Shown: piece by piece, positions 48,801-61,440 of the stretch
How positions within the stretch are numbered: the stretch's first letter is position 1
How the letters are laid out: every line of letters begins with the position of its first letter
Assembly: GCA_036874045.1 (NCBI GenBank)
Contig: CM072342.1
Span: 1,386,501-1,450,500 of the forward strand
Source: Cymodocea nodosa
Taxonomy: Eukaryota; Streptophyta; Magnoliopsida; Alismatales; Cymodoceaceae
Direction: 5' to 3'
DNA: 64,000 bases
The notes under the pieces: model-generated
Seen by the model: the letters and a program-made list of their open reading frames with translations, nothing else
Databases searched by the model: none
What the model was told of the DNA's origin: nothing
Made by a program: the position numbers and the translations under genes

Positions 48801-51800
48801 GTTTGAGAAGAATTGCAAACTTGATGAACAAATGGAAGAAAGCAAGCATTCAAGAGATTTCTCAAGTCCAAAAGAATTGCATGCCAGGTAATTTGATATT
48901 ATCTAGCAACAATGGGTTCAAATTAGGTTTCAAAAACAATTGTTAAAAATATAATAATTTAAATTTCTGCTCAAAAAATATAATAGTTTAAAATTTATGC
49001 TAGATTGGATGCCTGGATTCTAAAGATTTACACGTTAAGATGAAATTTATCTCATTTTGAAGCAACTTTGACATTTGATCAAGTTAGTCAAAATTACATG
49101 TTAGATAATTAGATAATATCTAACAATGATGACCAAATAATTGTTAAAATACAAACACTCAAAGTTTGAACTGAATTGGACGCCCTGGATTCTAAGGGCC
49201 TATTTGTGCACTTAAAATTTAAATTCCACAGTATTTGAATTCTACAGAATTTGATGAAAAAATTTCAAAATCTATGTGTTTGTGCATGTTTAAGAATTTG
49301 ACAGAAATTGAAATTTAGGTGTTTGTGCACATGACAAAATTGAAGGAAATTGAATAAAATTGATTTTTAATAAAGTTAATTAATGAATTAAAGTAATTAG
49401 TGAAAATGTAATTAATCAAGAAATGAATTACTTGCATTAATAAATGAACATATTATTAAATTAAATGTTTATATATCATTTATCAATTAATTAAGTATAT
49501 CATTATATAAAATAAATCAAAAATTACAAAATTGAAAACTTTTTAGTTATAATACATGTTTAAAACAACAAAAGGCTAATTATAAATTCTATATTCCTCG
49601 TAATGTAATAATAAATAACTTTTTTAAAAATATAATTATTATGAAGTGAATAAATGAAAGTAAATAATAAATATAAAAAAATATAATTCTGAACATTCTA
49701 TTAGCTATAAATGACTTTTAAGATTTCGTTTGTGTTAGCCACAGAAAGTTAGGAAAATTATATAATTTTTGAAAATTTGATATTATATATTAAATAATAT
49801 AATATAATAAATAAAATAATAATAATTAAATTAAATAATATTTTATGATTTTAATATTATATAAATTAAATAATATTAATAATAATAAAATAATTAATAT
49901 TTTATTTTTAATAAAAATAATATTAAAATAATTAATTAAATAAAAAAATATTAATAATATATAATTCAACAAGCAAGGGTAAACGTAAAACAATCTTTTG
50001 AAAAAAGAATTCCAACCTTTTTTTCAACTTTGGAAATTTAAATTTCAAAATGCACAAATAACTAATCTCAAAATTTGACAAAAAAAAAAATTTTCAATTC
50101 CGTCATATTCCAAGTACACAAACCTCCACTAAAGGTTAAGTTTTCAAGCAACATTGAAGCAAATGAAATAAATAAAGCACGATATCATATATATCTTGTG
50201 TCTTACAAATGTGAGTGAATAATAGATAAGAGACATACCAAAGGCATGCGTAGACAAATCTCTCTTACGACATTCAATCCAACAGCAATTGCCTTTAAGG
50301 GAAAAAAAAAGTTAGTTGCCAAATGACAAAAAAAAAACACAGACACAGGAATCCAGATGTTAGAACTCATAAAAAACAACTGGGTACTAAAATGCTATTT
50401 CAAACCTCTGTACGTGAATGATCATGTACAAATTGATTAACAATCTGTTTAAACATTGGTTCAACAGCATCAGGTGGAACCTAAACAATGGTTCAACAGC
50501 AATATATTGTTAGGCAGTTTATACAATTCAAGCATACAAAGAAAAGAACCCAGCAGCCAACATAGCAGCACAAAACAACAAATGCATAAAGGCATCAGAG
50601 GATAATGAACAGTTTGACCATGTCATGGCAAGCCTCAGCTGTAGCAGCTAACAAGCTTGTAACATCACGCTGATGAGGCTGCAAAAGACAAACAAAATTC
50701 ACTCGCTCTCAAACTAATAAAATAGATACTATGAATTCACAAACTAGGTCCTGAAGTACCTGAACATATTTTTGAAGGAAAGGATAAAAGTTTAGCACTA
50801 ATAGACGATGCAAACCAATGGTTTGAGCAATAACTTTAAGCATCATCATCTTAACCTGAAAATTGCAAGAAAAAGAATTCAGAGAATTAAGGACAATATA
50901 CAAAATGTACAAGAATCAGTGTTAAGGGGATGAAAATCAAAACTGTTTTATTTTACCATATATGTACCGCACAAAGGCCTAGAATGTAAATGATATACAT
51001 TTTAAATACAATGCAGCACTACAATAGATAGATCTATGACAACCTTTCGGTGATTACTTATTGTGTCAGAAAATTTGACATTCAAATTTCCAAAGAAGTG
51101 TAACATATAAGAATAACCTTCACAACATAAAATAATAACCATAACCACCTCAAATCTTTCCCTGTCACTCTTTTGCAGACGAGAAAATAACTTCTCTGCA
51201 AACCCCTGCATGAAAATAAACAAATGATTTGACACCTCAAAGTAAGATGAATGACTTGCAGTATTCAAGAATCATGAGAACTAATATTTATCGGATTGTT
51301 GCACCAAAACACAACCTGTGCATCTTTCAAATGTGTGAGAGGAGTATAAGAGCCAGAGCTTCTAATTTCAGATGAAATGCGCTGCTGCCTTTTCATGTTA
51401 CGAAGAACACGTTGGAGCTTCGCCTTTTTCTTTTTCTTGCTAGTTGAAGTGCCTTTCTTTTGGGCCTACGGGAAATCAGAAAAAGGAAATTGAGATCAAT
51501 AGCAATATCAAGAAAATAACGAAAGAAAATATAGATTCTTTTATGTTGTTAACAATTGTCACAGAAAACACTTGCAAGAACAATGAGAAAAAATTGCATA
51601 TCTGCACACAAGTCGATTCACATGAATTTAAAACCAAATTAAATTTCTAGATTGTCACTTGCAGTATTTACACGGATCCTAGCATAAATAGGTAAAAAAG
51701 AAAAGTAACCAATTTGTGTCTGCATATGAAGTAATGAATAAAAATTGGGACTATATCAATTTAGAGACATGAAAGGAAAATTATGTACGAGAACAAAAAA

Positions 51801-54243
51801 ACCCTAACATATGCAAATAATATATACTGGATTATTTATGGAAACCACCTAAGAAGATAGAGGCATAATCTGGACAATAAATGAAATATTTATCTTATAC
51901 TATAAAGAAAAATACTTATATAATTAATAAAACTATAAAAGCATGAAAAGACAGACCAAAGGGGAAACAGAGTATTTAAGAAATAAAAGTACCTTGTAAA
52001 TATCCATTCTATTGAGAAAAATCTGAGGTTTTTGGGTGGTAGTGTCATCTTCACTGCTAGAATGTTCGTCATAATCCTGTTCCTCAATCCCATTGTATCC
52101 AAGGAGAAATGAGAGTACAGAAATCATAATCCTACAAGAAACCCAAGTAAGATAAAGCAGCATGTGTAAAATTATAAATCTTAGATAATCATTATCAACA
52201 CCTGATCTCCAATTACTAGAATCAGAAGAACGTACCTAGAGGAGGGGTGAAAGCATGCAGTACAGATTGCATTTGCTGTCCTATCATCAAACCAGACCTT
52301 TCGACGATGAAGATCACAAAGAACAACAAGTGCCCTTTTTGCCCTTGATTCATCCTCTTCCTACAGGTTCACATGTTCTAGTGTAACAAAAAGAGAAGAA
52401 TTTGATAATAGATCTATCAATTGACGTACAATGCACCATGGAATCAAAGTGATAAAGCATCATTTTTTTGTAGCATATTTTGACAATTGTTTAACAATTC
52501 TAGGAACATAAGACTTTAAAAAGTTGCAACAACAACAAGCCAAGCCATAATCCCACCATGTGAGGTTAGCTACATGAATCTTTTTCTTCCAAATATTTCT
52601 ATTTATTGTCAAGACTTCAATTAAATTACATATATTTAAATCTTTTCTTACAATTCCTAACTAAGTAGTTTTAAGCTTACTTATACTTGTTTTATTTTCT
52701 TCTGCACTAACTAATTCACCTCTTCTAACTAGTGCATTCCTTGATCTCTTTAGTGTACAACCAAACCACTGAAGTCAATTTTCTCTTATCTTATCTTCAA
52801 TAGGTGCAACTCCCATTCAATTCCTAATAAAATCATTTTTTTAAATTTATCCCTTATAGTATTGCCACTTATCCATCTAGGTATACACATCTCAACAACA
52901 CTTTCTTGTATATGCTCATGCTTTATAACTCAATATTTTGAGTCATAAAGTATAGATGAACAAACGACATTTTTATAGAATTTTTAATTTTAAGAATATC
53001 CTCCTATGAAACAACACTCCAAAGCATTTCTCCACTTCATCCATCCTACTTTGATCCTATGAATAGCATCTTCTATAATTTCAACATCGCTAGTTATTAT
53101 CATTCTATGTATTTAAGGCTTTAAAAGGCAAATAAAATAAAATATACACCATTGAAAATAACTTACAAATGACATGTATTATGAAAATCTACAAAAATAA
53201 GCATTATAAACCTGTAACATGGAGAAAAGAATATTCTGAAGTTTCCGATTTTTTCCTTCATCCCTGTGCTTTTGGTTCATACGTCGTATGCTATGAATAA
53301 TATGTGAAAAGCATAATTTTCTCAAAGTTCTGTCATCGAGGACTTGAAGCTCCATAAATAACTCAAGTGTTTCTTCTATGTTAACAATCTGCAAATGAAG
53401 ATGAAATCCATGTAGAATGAATATCTCAGGTGTTGCTATCTTTGTCTAGCATACTGCCATATAAATAACGCTTAGCAAAACGAAAAGAACTTGCAAACTC
53501 TTACCGTATAAGTTAGATAAAAATATAAATATTGAATCAACTAACAAATGATTCAGCGATTGCATGCCCATGGATGAAATGCGAAGAAAAGATACTTCGA
53601 ATGTAGCTAACAAACAAGTGAACAACTGCACGATCACGATTCACGATTTATTCTACCTAAATTCTATATAGAACATAACCTTTGCAAGGCAAAGTTAAAC
53701 AAGCCAACATTCTCAAACAATTTCCTCAATTATTACGAGGTATCGGAAGAGTACGAAAAACAAAGATCAGGAAAAAGGTCAAAGGCAGCAACTTGCAATG
53801 ATATTTTTTAGGCAATAAAAAAGAAAGAGGAAAGCACAGACCTTCCGATTCACGAGAAGAATCATTGCCTGGGCCAAATGAACTCTCAGCGATCCAGGCA
53901 GCGACCTACTGTCATTACTCAACAGCTCCTCGAGCTTCCTTGGGAAGTCAGCAAGCTTTTCGGTGTAGAACGGAGTGACATGGGCAAGGAACATAGCCAT
54001 GTCCCCCAACTCCTTAGCGACGCTAGAATCTGACGAAGGGTTGAGCGCGGACTGATGCTGGAAGAGGTAGAGGGAGGACTCGAAGTGGCGGCGAAGGAGA
54101 AGAAGCTCCGTCTCGTACCCTTCAGGGTCGCACTTCATCTTAGACTGCAGGGACGGGAGGCTGAGCTTGGCACCGTCGCGGCCCGAGGCCGCAAGGGACT
54201 CCGGGGAGAGGAAGTGCGGAGCCGCAGCCATGGCCGTTGCCAA
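45820..54243 (-). CDS. SDA1: SDA1 homologue, 60S ribosome biogenesis factor
   Basis: Fifteen exons on the minus strand: 54243-53842, 53388-53212, 52360-52236, 52131-51993, 51465-51316, 51205-51149, 50855-50760, 50678-50619, 50480-50406, 50292-50239, 48510-48409, 48331-47648, 47236-47102, 46785-46678, 45972-45820; 838 residues with phases that all close. Diagnostic blocks: LPSLQSKMKCDPEGYETEL, AMFLAHVTPFY, HSIRRMNQKH, LNFYPFLQKYV, YKKSHEKAVSTAARSLI, a long Asp/Glu/Asn tract at about residues 505-640, SLRALKRLAG, LSKEQRLAIVKAGREDRGKY, and a basic Lys/Arg tail ending GGKQFRGKKAWKK. SDA1 binds pre-60S particles and is needed for their maturation and export from the nucleolus. It is divergent from mL46. 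Confidence 0.95.
48890..49195. repeat. Direct repeat in an SDA1 intron
   Basis: Copy A (about 48893-49026) and copy B (about 49100-49195) share ATCTA-CAACAATG, AACAATTGTTAAAA-like and the end TGGA-GCC-TGGATTCTAA. A Harbinger-like MITE is inserted exactly at the end of copy B. The right flank of the MITE continues the copy A sequence. Confidence 0.7.
49196..50129. mobile_element. Harbinger-like MITE in an SDA1 intron
   Basis: 934 bp between TAA duplications (49193-49195 and 50130-50132). Terminal repeats GGGCCTATTTGTGCACTT and GTGGAGGTTTGTGTACTT (reverse-complemented right end) share a TTTGTG-ACTT core. The centre is extremely AT-rich with no coding capacity. The TTTGTGCA core also appears at the ends of the 22.1-kb Harbinger element. 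Confidence 0.75.
52524..53115 (-). mobile_element. RTE-type LINE 3' fragment in an SDA1 intron
   Basis: Minus-strand reading gives EDAIHRIKVGWMKWRNALEC, then FY-N and YDSKY blocks and SVVEMCIPRWISGNTIRDK, the C-terminal part of RTE reverse transcriptase proteins. It ends at 52524 in GGATTATGGCTTGGCTTGTTGTTGTTG, the RTE tail with its TTG repeat. Five-prime truncated as usual. Same orientation as SDA1. Confidence 0.85.
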
Positions 54244-54274
54244 GGAGGATGGTGGCGCGAGTTGGGGGAGAGTG

Positions 54275-54282
54275 AAACCCTA
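54275..54282 (+). promoter_or_regulatory. Telo-box upstream of SDA1
   Basis: AAACCCTA on the plus strand, 32 nt before the SDA1 start codon (which reads on minus). Matches the motif ahead of RACK1 and UBL5. Confidence 0.5.
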
Positions 54283-55864
54283 CAGAAAATAAATTCGTAA
54301 TTAGATTATTATAGTAAAATCGTTTAGAGTATGATTAATTTTACAATATTTAAAATGTCGCTATGGATAAAAAAAAAAATAGAAAGCCATCTTCAAAACG
54401 CCATTAAGCTTATATTTCGCTAAGATTTTAAACATTAATTTTTGTTGAAAATGGGTATGAAAAGATAGATTTTAGATGAAATTAAATCGAATTTCTATAA
54501 TACTTTGCATTTTTTTTCAAAAAACTAAAATCAAGAAGAAAATTTTGATTTTATTAATTTTTAAGATTTTGTATTTTTTTTCTTACAACGCAAAATCAAA
54601 TTTCAAAATTGAGACATAATTAAGAAACATTTTATACGGTAACCCAAAATCTTCGAATCTTTATCAACTTAAAATCTACATAAATTTACGATTTTGTAAA
54701 ATTTGTCTTCTTTAACAACGTATATAAACGCAATCTAAGAATTTCTTTGGCAATTTATTATTATAATACCATTATTTTAAATTTCATTGCAAAACTAACT
54801 AATCTAATGTGTAATTTATTATGTATTGACTTATTTTGACTTTATTTTAATTGTCATTACAAAATTAATATAAAATTGATTGATATTTAATCTCTTCTCA
54901 ATGCCCATGACATTTGCAAAGGATTTTATTTTGATATTCACATTCATTTTTAATATTCTGATTTTCTTGTTAGAGCGCACTTTTTTAAGAATTGATGTTG
55001 AAATTGTAAAATGTTCCAAATTAATGATTTTTTTTAATAGTGAAAATGTTCGATGAAGACATTAGAATGTTTAAAAATGGTATTGTACGGTTGAATAATT
55101 TTTGCCGATGTTTGTACTTCTTTATATGGAAAAAACTTCAAAATCAATGAAAGAAAGAGCACTGAACATAGGCCTCTTTGATTAAAATGCCCAAGCAGAT
55201 GTGTATCTAGATCTTGAAAAGAAAATTACAAGACACAAGTGCCCAACAAGTAGAGGATTGTTATCAATGTTCTCACTCAAATTAAATTGAAAGAAATATG
55301 CCTAACAAGAAATAATTATCGAACTAATTGTCAACAAAGGACGCAGATTAAACTCCATTTTTACGATGAGCAAGACACAAAATCTGGTTTCTTTAGACAC
55401 AGTTTCGTTGGATGAGCATTTGAAGGTTGATTATCTTTGACCTAAAAATCAAATGATGAGATATTTGGTGACTGGAAGACGAAAAAACAGATGTATGCGT
55501 AACCCAGATGACAGATATATAATGGAAAAACTGCTTAAATAGTAGAAGAGAGGCATGTCAAGATGAACAGACGAGGATTTTGTTAATGAGATGAATGAAA
55601 TGAGACAGATCAAAGGAGAAAAATTCAACGAGACAGAATGTTTACGCAGCAGGTACATTTTCAAAGTTCGGATAAGTATATATACCTTAAAAATAAATCA
55701 GAACTTGATTTCATTTACCAAGCGGTTGCTACCGGTTCAGGTCGATGCGAACCGTTCACGAGCAAAAAACCAAGCGGTCGGCAAAAAACCGCTGTAAAAA
55801 TCCCCAATCAGCCACACTTCTTCTCCTGGCAAGTTGGTGGTTCGTGGAAGAAGAGGACGGCAAA
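54283..55864. other. Divergent region between SDA1 and mL46
   Basis: About 1.6 kb of AT-rich DNA that must contain both promoters. 55730-55864 is GC-richer and probably the mL46 5' UTR. No repeat recognised. Confidence 0.5.
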
Positions 55865-58800
55865 ATGCAGAGATTGGGTCCTCTCCTCCACCGATCCATG
55901 CGCCATTCCCGGCGATTGTGCACTTCGTCGTCGACGGAAACCAGTTCCGACAAGATTGTGGCGTCCGTGCTGTTCGAGAGGCTGCCGATAGTTGTCCCGA
56001 GGGTCCATCCCACATTCTACGCTTTCCAGCAGTTCTCGTGAGTTCCTCGACTTTCAATTCTCTCACTCATTAGATTTCAGCACACTTGGCGTCTTCTCCT
56101 CACTCCATTGTCACGGTAAGCGAGCAACGTTGATCGTTGAATGCTAGGTTTCGGTGGGGTAAGATGAATGTTCCGAAGAAGATGGACCAGAGAAAGCAGC
56201 CAGATCTTGCTTCCGAGAAGCTAGATTCGATGTATGATATTTCTAACCGTTCTCATTACAGTTTTTTGTCTGAAATTTTTTTTTCTTCTGAACTTCAACG
56301 TAGGTATTTTTGTTATTTTACATGTTTTTCTTCAAATACCTTTTAGTTGAAAACTACAAAAAGAACTGCTTCCTGCGTATTCAAAAGATGCCGATGAAAA
56401 AAAATTGTTTGGAGTAGGTTTCCTGAAAAGAGGTGTACCAAAAGTTATGGTTTCATAAGCAGTTCTTACTTCTCAATGCACCTTAGTTGTCATGTTATAC
56501 GATCAAATTCAGAAAGAACAGCAGTTCTTTGGTGACTATTGCGGGAATAATTTTGGTCTTAGTGGTGAAATGCCGATGACGATGAATGATTCATTACAGG
56601 TATACATCAAGTAAAGCACCTAGTATTTCGCTAGTATATGAAAAGTCCTAGACCGAAAAGGGAAGCAGATAACATTGCAATGTGAAATTTTTCTTAATCT
56701 ATATTGCATGGATTCCCATTAGAAAACAGCAACCAGGGCTGTGTCGACAGAAAGTGCAGTCTTTTTGCATCTACCTGCAGTTGTGCATCTCCTTTGAAAT
56801 GCCTTGAAATTACAGAAAAAGCCGCACTGTGATAGCTTTTATGTATAGAGCATATTCTTGCAAGCTTAATCACCCTTTTCATTTTTTCTTTACTGGATCT
56901 CCATGATATAGCATGCATTTCCTGCTGATATCTGACCAGGTCCAAGGGTGATTATGAACTTGAATACAAACGAGTTCCCTGGACTGGAAATGCAGATAAT
57001 GATAACAATAGAAGGTAACTTTCCTGATTTCTTTTAAATTAATTTGTAATATGTGTTCTTTGAGCCATTTATTTCATTTCATTATTTATCAATGGGAGGA
57101 GATACTTCAATCAATCTTTCTCGGGAAAAAACTAATATTATCTCTTTCATAATCACAAATACCTACGAGAAAATAAAGCATACATTTATTCCATCATATT
57201 ATTTTATTACCTTGCTTTCCATGCTTCATTTGGTGAATTGGGTGGGATACATGATCTTTCTTAATTTCATTTGATTTAAAAAAAATGTCATGCATATCAG
57301 GTGAAATTACTAAGTGTTAGTTTAAAGAAGAAAAAAATAGAAACAAGAAACATCTTTCTAGATATTCACTCAAGTGTCATATTGCATTAGCCAGTGCACA
57401 TTATTATAATTTTTTACATACATTTTTCATTTCTATTGCATACACAATGTGGATTTGAACATCATATTTTCTCGTATCCCCTTTAAAACATGTCCTATTT
57501 CTACATACACACCTCTAAGTCTTAATTTGCTTTGAACGTATTGTAAAATAATAGTTTAATTACAAAAAGCATGCATGTTACATAATTATATATATCATAA
57601 AAAATAATGGTTCTTGTCGATGCACAAATAAATATACACATATGAATAAGTTTTATCACATTCAAAGACACCTACTTGTAAATTTTTTATCTTATAAATT
57701 CGAATTTCGTAGTAAATATGGAAAAAAATATTAGCATAAATGCATTATAGAAGATAACAATACAACCCTTCATTTATTGATGTTTGTTAGTATTATTAGC
57801 TCGAACAATGTTCTTATTAGCATGTATCTATCAAAAACAACCTATTTATGATGCATGTTTGTTACAAAATTAGATGAAAAATCATAAAGAAATTTATTTA
57901 TTAGCCTAGTCCTTTCTTTACCACAATAATCAATAAAAATCTAATTATCTATTCAGGATTTTCCCAACATAAATTTCAAGAAAGAAAAGAAAATACATTT
58001 GTGAAAGCATCTATGAGACATAGGTGATACACCAAGTAAACCTATGGTTTCTTAATAATCTAATTACCTATAATGTTGAGGAAAATGTTTGTGTTTATCA
58101 TCTGCAGTAGAAAATCAATTAAATATCTGGCACTTTCACACAAATTTCCAAGCATACATGCAAATCACAAATTAGAAATTGACCCAAAGTTTATACAAAT
58201 CATGAGAAGCAAGCCTCTTTTATGCTATACTATATTGTCTTGAGACACTTGAAAAGTGAGCAATTTGTATTTGTTCATTTTCCCTCTTGAAGGTCTCTGT
58301 TAAGAGCTCTTGATAAAAGGCTTTATCTTCTTCTATATGGGTTTCCTCCTGGAATTCCCTCTAAGAAGCCTGTCTGGCATTTCCCAGAAAAAATACATGA
58401 ATCAGAAAGGACATTGCGCAAGGTATGATTCTAATATTGAGATCATCAGCATATCCCACTAGTTTTTTATTATCATTAGTTTTCATTGATGAACCTACTG
58501 CCTCATTTTTGAATCTTAATTTGAAGTGTAGCTGATTCATACCTTGTCATTATCCCTTTATATGATAATGTTCTTACATTCAGTGTGCAGAGCTGGCACT
58601 GAAATCTGTAATTGGAGATACTTCTCGTGCCCATTTTGTTGCCAATGCTCCAATTGCGCATATGAGTATTCACCAAAATGATGCTATGTCCCACACTCAA
58701 GCATTTAAGGTACTTGAATCAAAATATAACAATTGGTGCTATTTTTCCCATGCGTTTGCCTAAAATCTTATTCTAGTATTTGTCTGTATTTCATGTTTCT

Positions 58801-59411
58801 TCATCATTGTTCATGGATAAAATCACATTTCATCTCTTGCAAAAAGCCTGTAATTTTTTTTTCTGTTCGTTCTCTTGATGAGATCCTTTTCTATTTAAAA
58901 TATCAGAATTTGGGTTATTCAGATTTATTTCTCTTAATTACATGGATTCATTTGTCACAAAATAGTGATTGAAGTCTTCTACATGTAGGCATGGAAATTC
59001 TATCTTTTATGCAATGTTATCCTGTGAACTGATTTCTTTATAATCAGCATGTACACTTTAAAACATGTTATGAGGTGATCATAAGTTCGTAACTTCCATT
59101 AGGGAATGGGTGCTGTTGAAAGCTGCTCTTCTTATCAATAACATGGAATCCTTTCTTGTGTTCTTGAGTGTTTATTTTAAAATTCATGTTTCACAGCCTC
59201 ATTTTCTTTGCCAGGAATTTGTTCATCTACAGAGGTCACTAACATGCTTTTTTCTACTTGCCTGTAGAGGTTCTTTTTCAAATCACATGTGATTGGCAGT
59301 AACAAGTTCCAAGTCGATAATTGTAAAGATTTTGTATGGGTAACTAAGGATGAAATGTTGGAGTACTTTCCAGAGCATGTTGATTTCTTGAAAAGAATGA
59401 TTATCAGCTGA
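55865..59411 (+). CDS. MRPL46: Mitochondrial large-subunit ribosomal protein mL46
   Basis: Six exons: 55865-56037, 56148-56231, 56940-57014, 58293-58422, 58584-58709, 59268-59411; 243 residues, all phases closing. The N-terminus MQRLGPLLHRSMRHSRRLC is Arg/Ser-rich without acidic residues, a mitochondrial presequence. Then come KIVASVLFERLPIVVP, KGDYELEYKRVPWTG, ALDKRLYLLLYG, KPVWHFPEK, LRKCAELALKSVIGD and the Nudix-like end FVWVTKDEMLEYFPE. This is the L46/mL46 family, a protein of the mitochondrial 39S-type subunit with a degenerate Nudix fold; Arabidopsis has one homologue. The plant protein is shorter than the human one. The third intron (57015-58292) is AT-rich and empty. Confidence 0.93.
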
Positions 59412-59479
59412 GGTTAGTTTTCATGCATTATTAAATCCATCATCTTGTTATAAAATCTATTAAAAATGTAAAAATGATG

Positions 59480-61440
59480 GGAATTTTGAGAATTATAATT
59501 TAGCATAATGGAAGTCCAAGAAAATAGTTGAAGTTAAAAATCAAGCTTACAATGAGTTGTATGATAGTTTATAATGCAAAATAAGGAGAAAATTGGTTAA
59601 GGCAAGAGAAAGGAGAACCGAGATGTATTATGGATGAATAACAGTCTTAGTATAATGAAAATAAAAATAGATGATGTAGGTAATTTGATAAAAATTTTAA
59701 CGAAACTATTATAGAAAATTCTTATATGTAAATATTGAATAGCCACACTAATAATAAAAATTATAATTATTTTAGAAGATTTAGTACTTTTAAGGTTGAA
59801 GATTTAGAACTTTTAACTATTGGATTGGATGATATTGATATTGAGGTTTGGAAATGCATGGTTAATATAGGGATTTAGCAGTTGACTAAACTTTTTAATG
59901 TAATTTTAAAAACTATAAAGATACCAAAAGAACAGAGAAAGAGTACTTTAATATAAAATTGTAATAATTGTCGTGATATATGCTTTGAAATATAATAATT
60001 GAACAAAAAGTTAGACATGTTATATTATCATACAAAATCCATTTGGATTTATTGTGGAACAATAATGAAGCTATTTACTTAAACAACTAATTGACAAAAT
60101 GTAAAGTTAAGAAAAAGACCTCCATATTTTATCCGTTGATTTAAAAAGTTCATGATAGAGTATCTAACACATTGTTGTGTGGATTTTTAGAAGAAAAGTA
60201 CTTGTAATCTATGTTGATATTATTAGAGATATATATAATAAACTAGTAATTATTGTTAAAACTAGGGGCAACAAAAGAATTTTCAATTAATGTAGGTTTA
60301 CACTAAGGATTTTCTTTTGAATCCTTGTTTATCTTAATTATGGTTGAAATAACTAAGAAAATTTAAGAAGAAGAACTTTGATGTATGTTATTTGCTAATG
60401 GCATAGTTTTAGGCTGTGTTTGGAATTATGATTGAGCTTACAACTTTTTTAGAGAAGCTAACTTATTGAAACTCAGTAGTGTTTGCAGCTTTTTTGGTGA
60501 TTTTTGTGTAAATACAAATGAATTATAAAGACAATCTTGAAAACATATGATAATATTTCCACAGTTTTTGTATAAGTTGAGTCCCATTAGTTTTTCCGAA
60601 ATGTAAAAGCTGTGGTTTTAAAAAAGTTGCAACTGTTGTGTGCGATTGGAAACTTGGTTTGAAAAATGCACCTTTTGAAAAGTTGTGACGGATACATAGT
60701 ATCTACACAGCTTTAGATGATGAAAACCTGATAGGAATTCATTCTAAATTAGCATTATGAAGAGATACCTTGCAATCTTAAGGTGTAAGTAATGATAAGA
60801 ATGATCATTTAAGCATAACATTTGATAGGAAATTTACAAAAGTATGGATTTTAAATATTTTGGATCTATGGTAAGTAACAATGTAGAAATTATCGATGTT
60901 TTTCACAGAATTCAAACAAGTTAGATGATGTGGAGAAATACATTTAAAGTTTTATGTGATAAAAGGATATTCTTAAAATTAAAAGAAAAATTCTGTAGAA
61001 CATCTGTTTTCTTAGTTCTTTTTATGGCATAGAATGTCAGGCTGTTAAATATGTGTATAGATATAGTATGAATAGATGGATGAATGACAATACAATAAAA
61101 GTTAAGTTAAAAATGATTTCATTTAGAATGAAGTAGGTGTCACATCAATTGAGGATGGATAAAATAAGATAATTGTTTTAGATGGTTTAGTCGTATCCAT
61201 ATAAGGCTTACAAATACACCTAAGAGGAAAAGAGAATTAACTAATAATGTAAGTGAAATTAAAAAAGATTTAAAATTAGATAATTTAGTGGAAGATTTAG
61301 TTATGGATAGAAATAAATGGAGAAAAAAATGATTCATGTAGTTTTACGTAACATGTATGGATGAGTTTAATCAGTGATAATTGTGTCACATCATGTCAAA
61401 ATAAAAATAAACTCATTCATGGTATAATCTTTAAAAATTA
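59480..61440 (+). mobile_element. RTE-type LINE, sense orientation, degenerate
   Basis: Starts about 70 bp after the mL46 stop. Peptides recoverable in order: ARERRTEMYYG-like (about 59600), DDIDIEVWKCMVNIG and LTKLFNVILKTIKIPKEQRKS (59825-59950), the RT block with FANGIVL near 60393, SKLAL-RDTLQS (60735-60780), then DRNKWRKKIHVV (about 61305-61345). These are RTE reverse-transcriptase landmarks. A MITE splits it at 60413. Many stops; inactive. Confidence 0.8.
60413..60711. mobile_element. Small MITE nested in the RTE LINE
   Basis: 299 bp with GCTGTGT ends as an inverted repeat and TTTAG on both sides (60408-60412 and 60712-60716). Removing it with one TTTAG restores an uninterrupted reading of the RTE polymerase at its FADD-like box. 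No coding capacity. The 5-bp duplication does not settle its superfamily. Confidence 0.75.
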
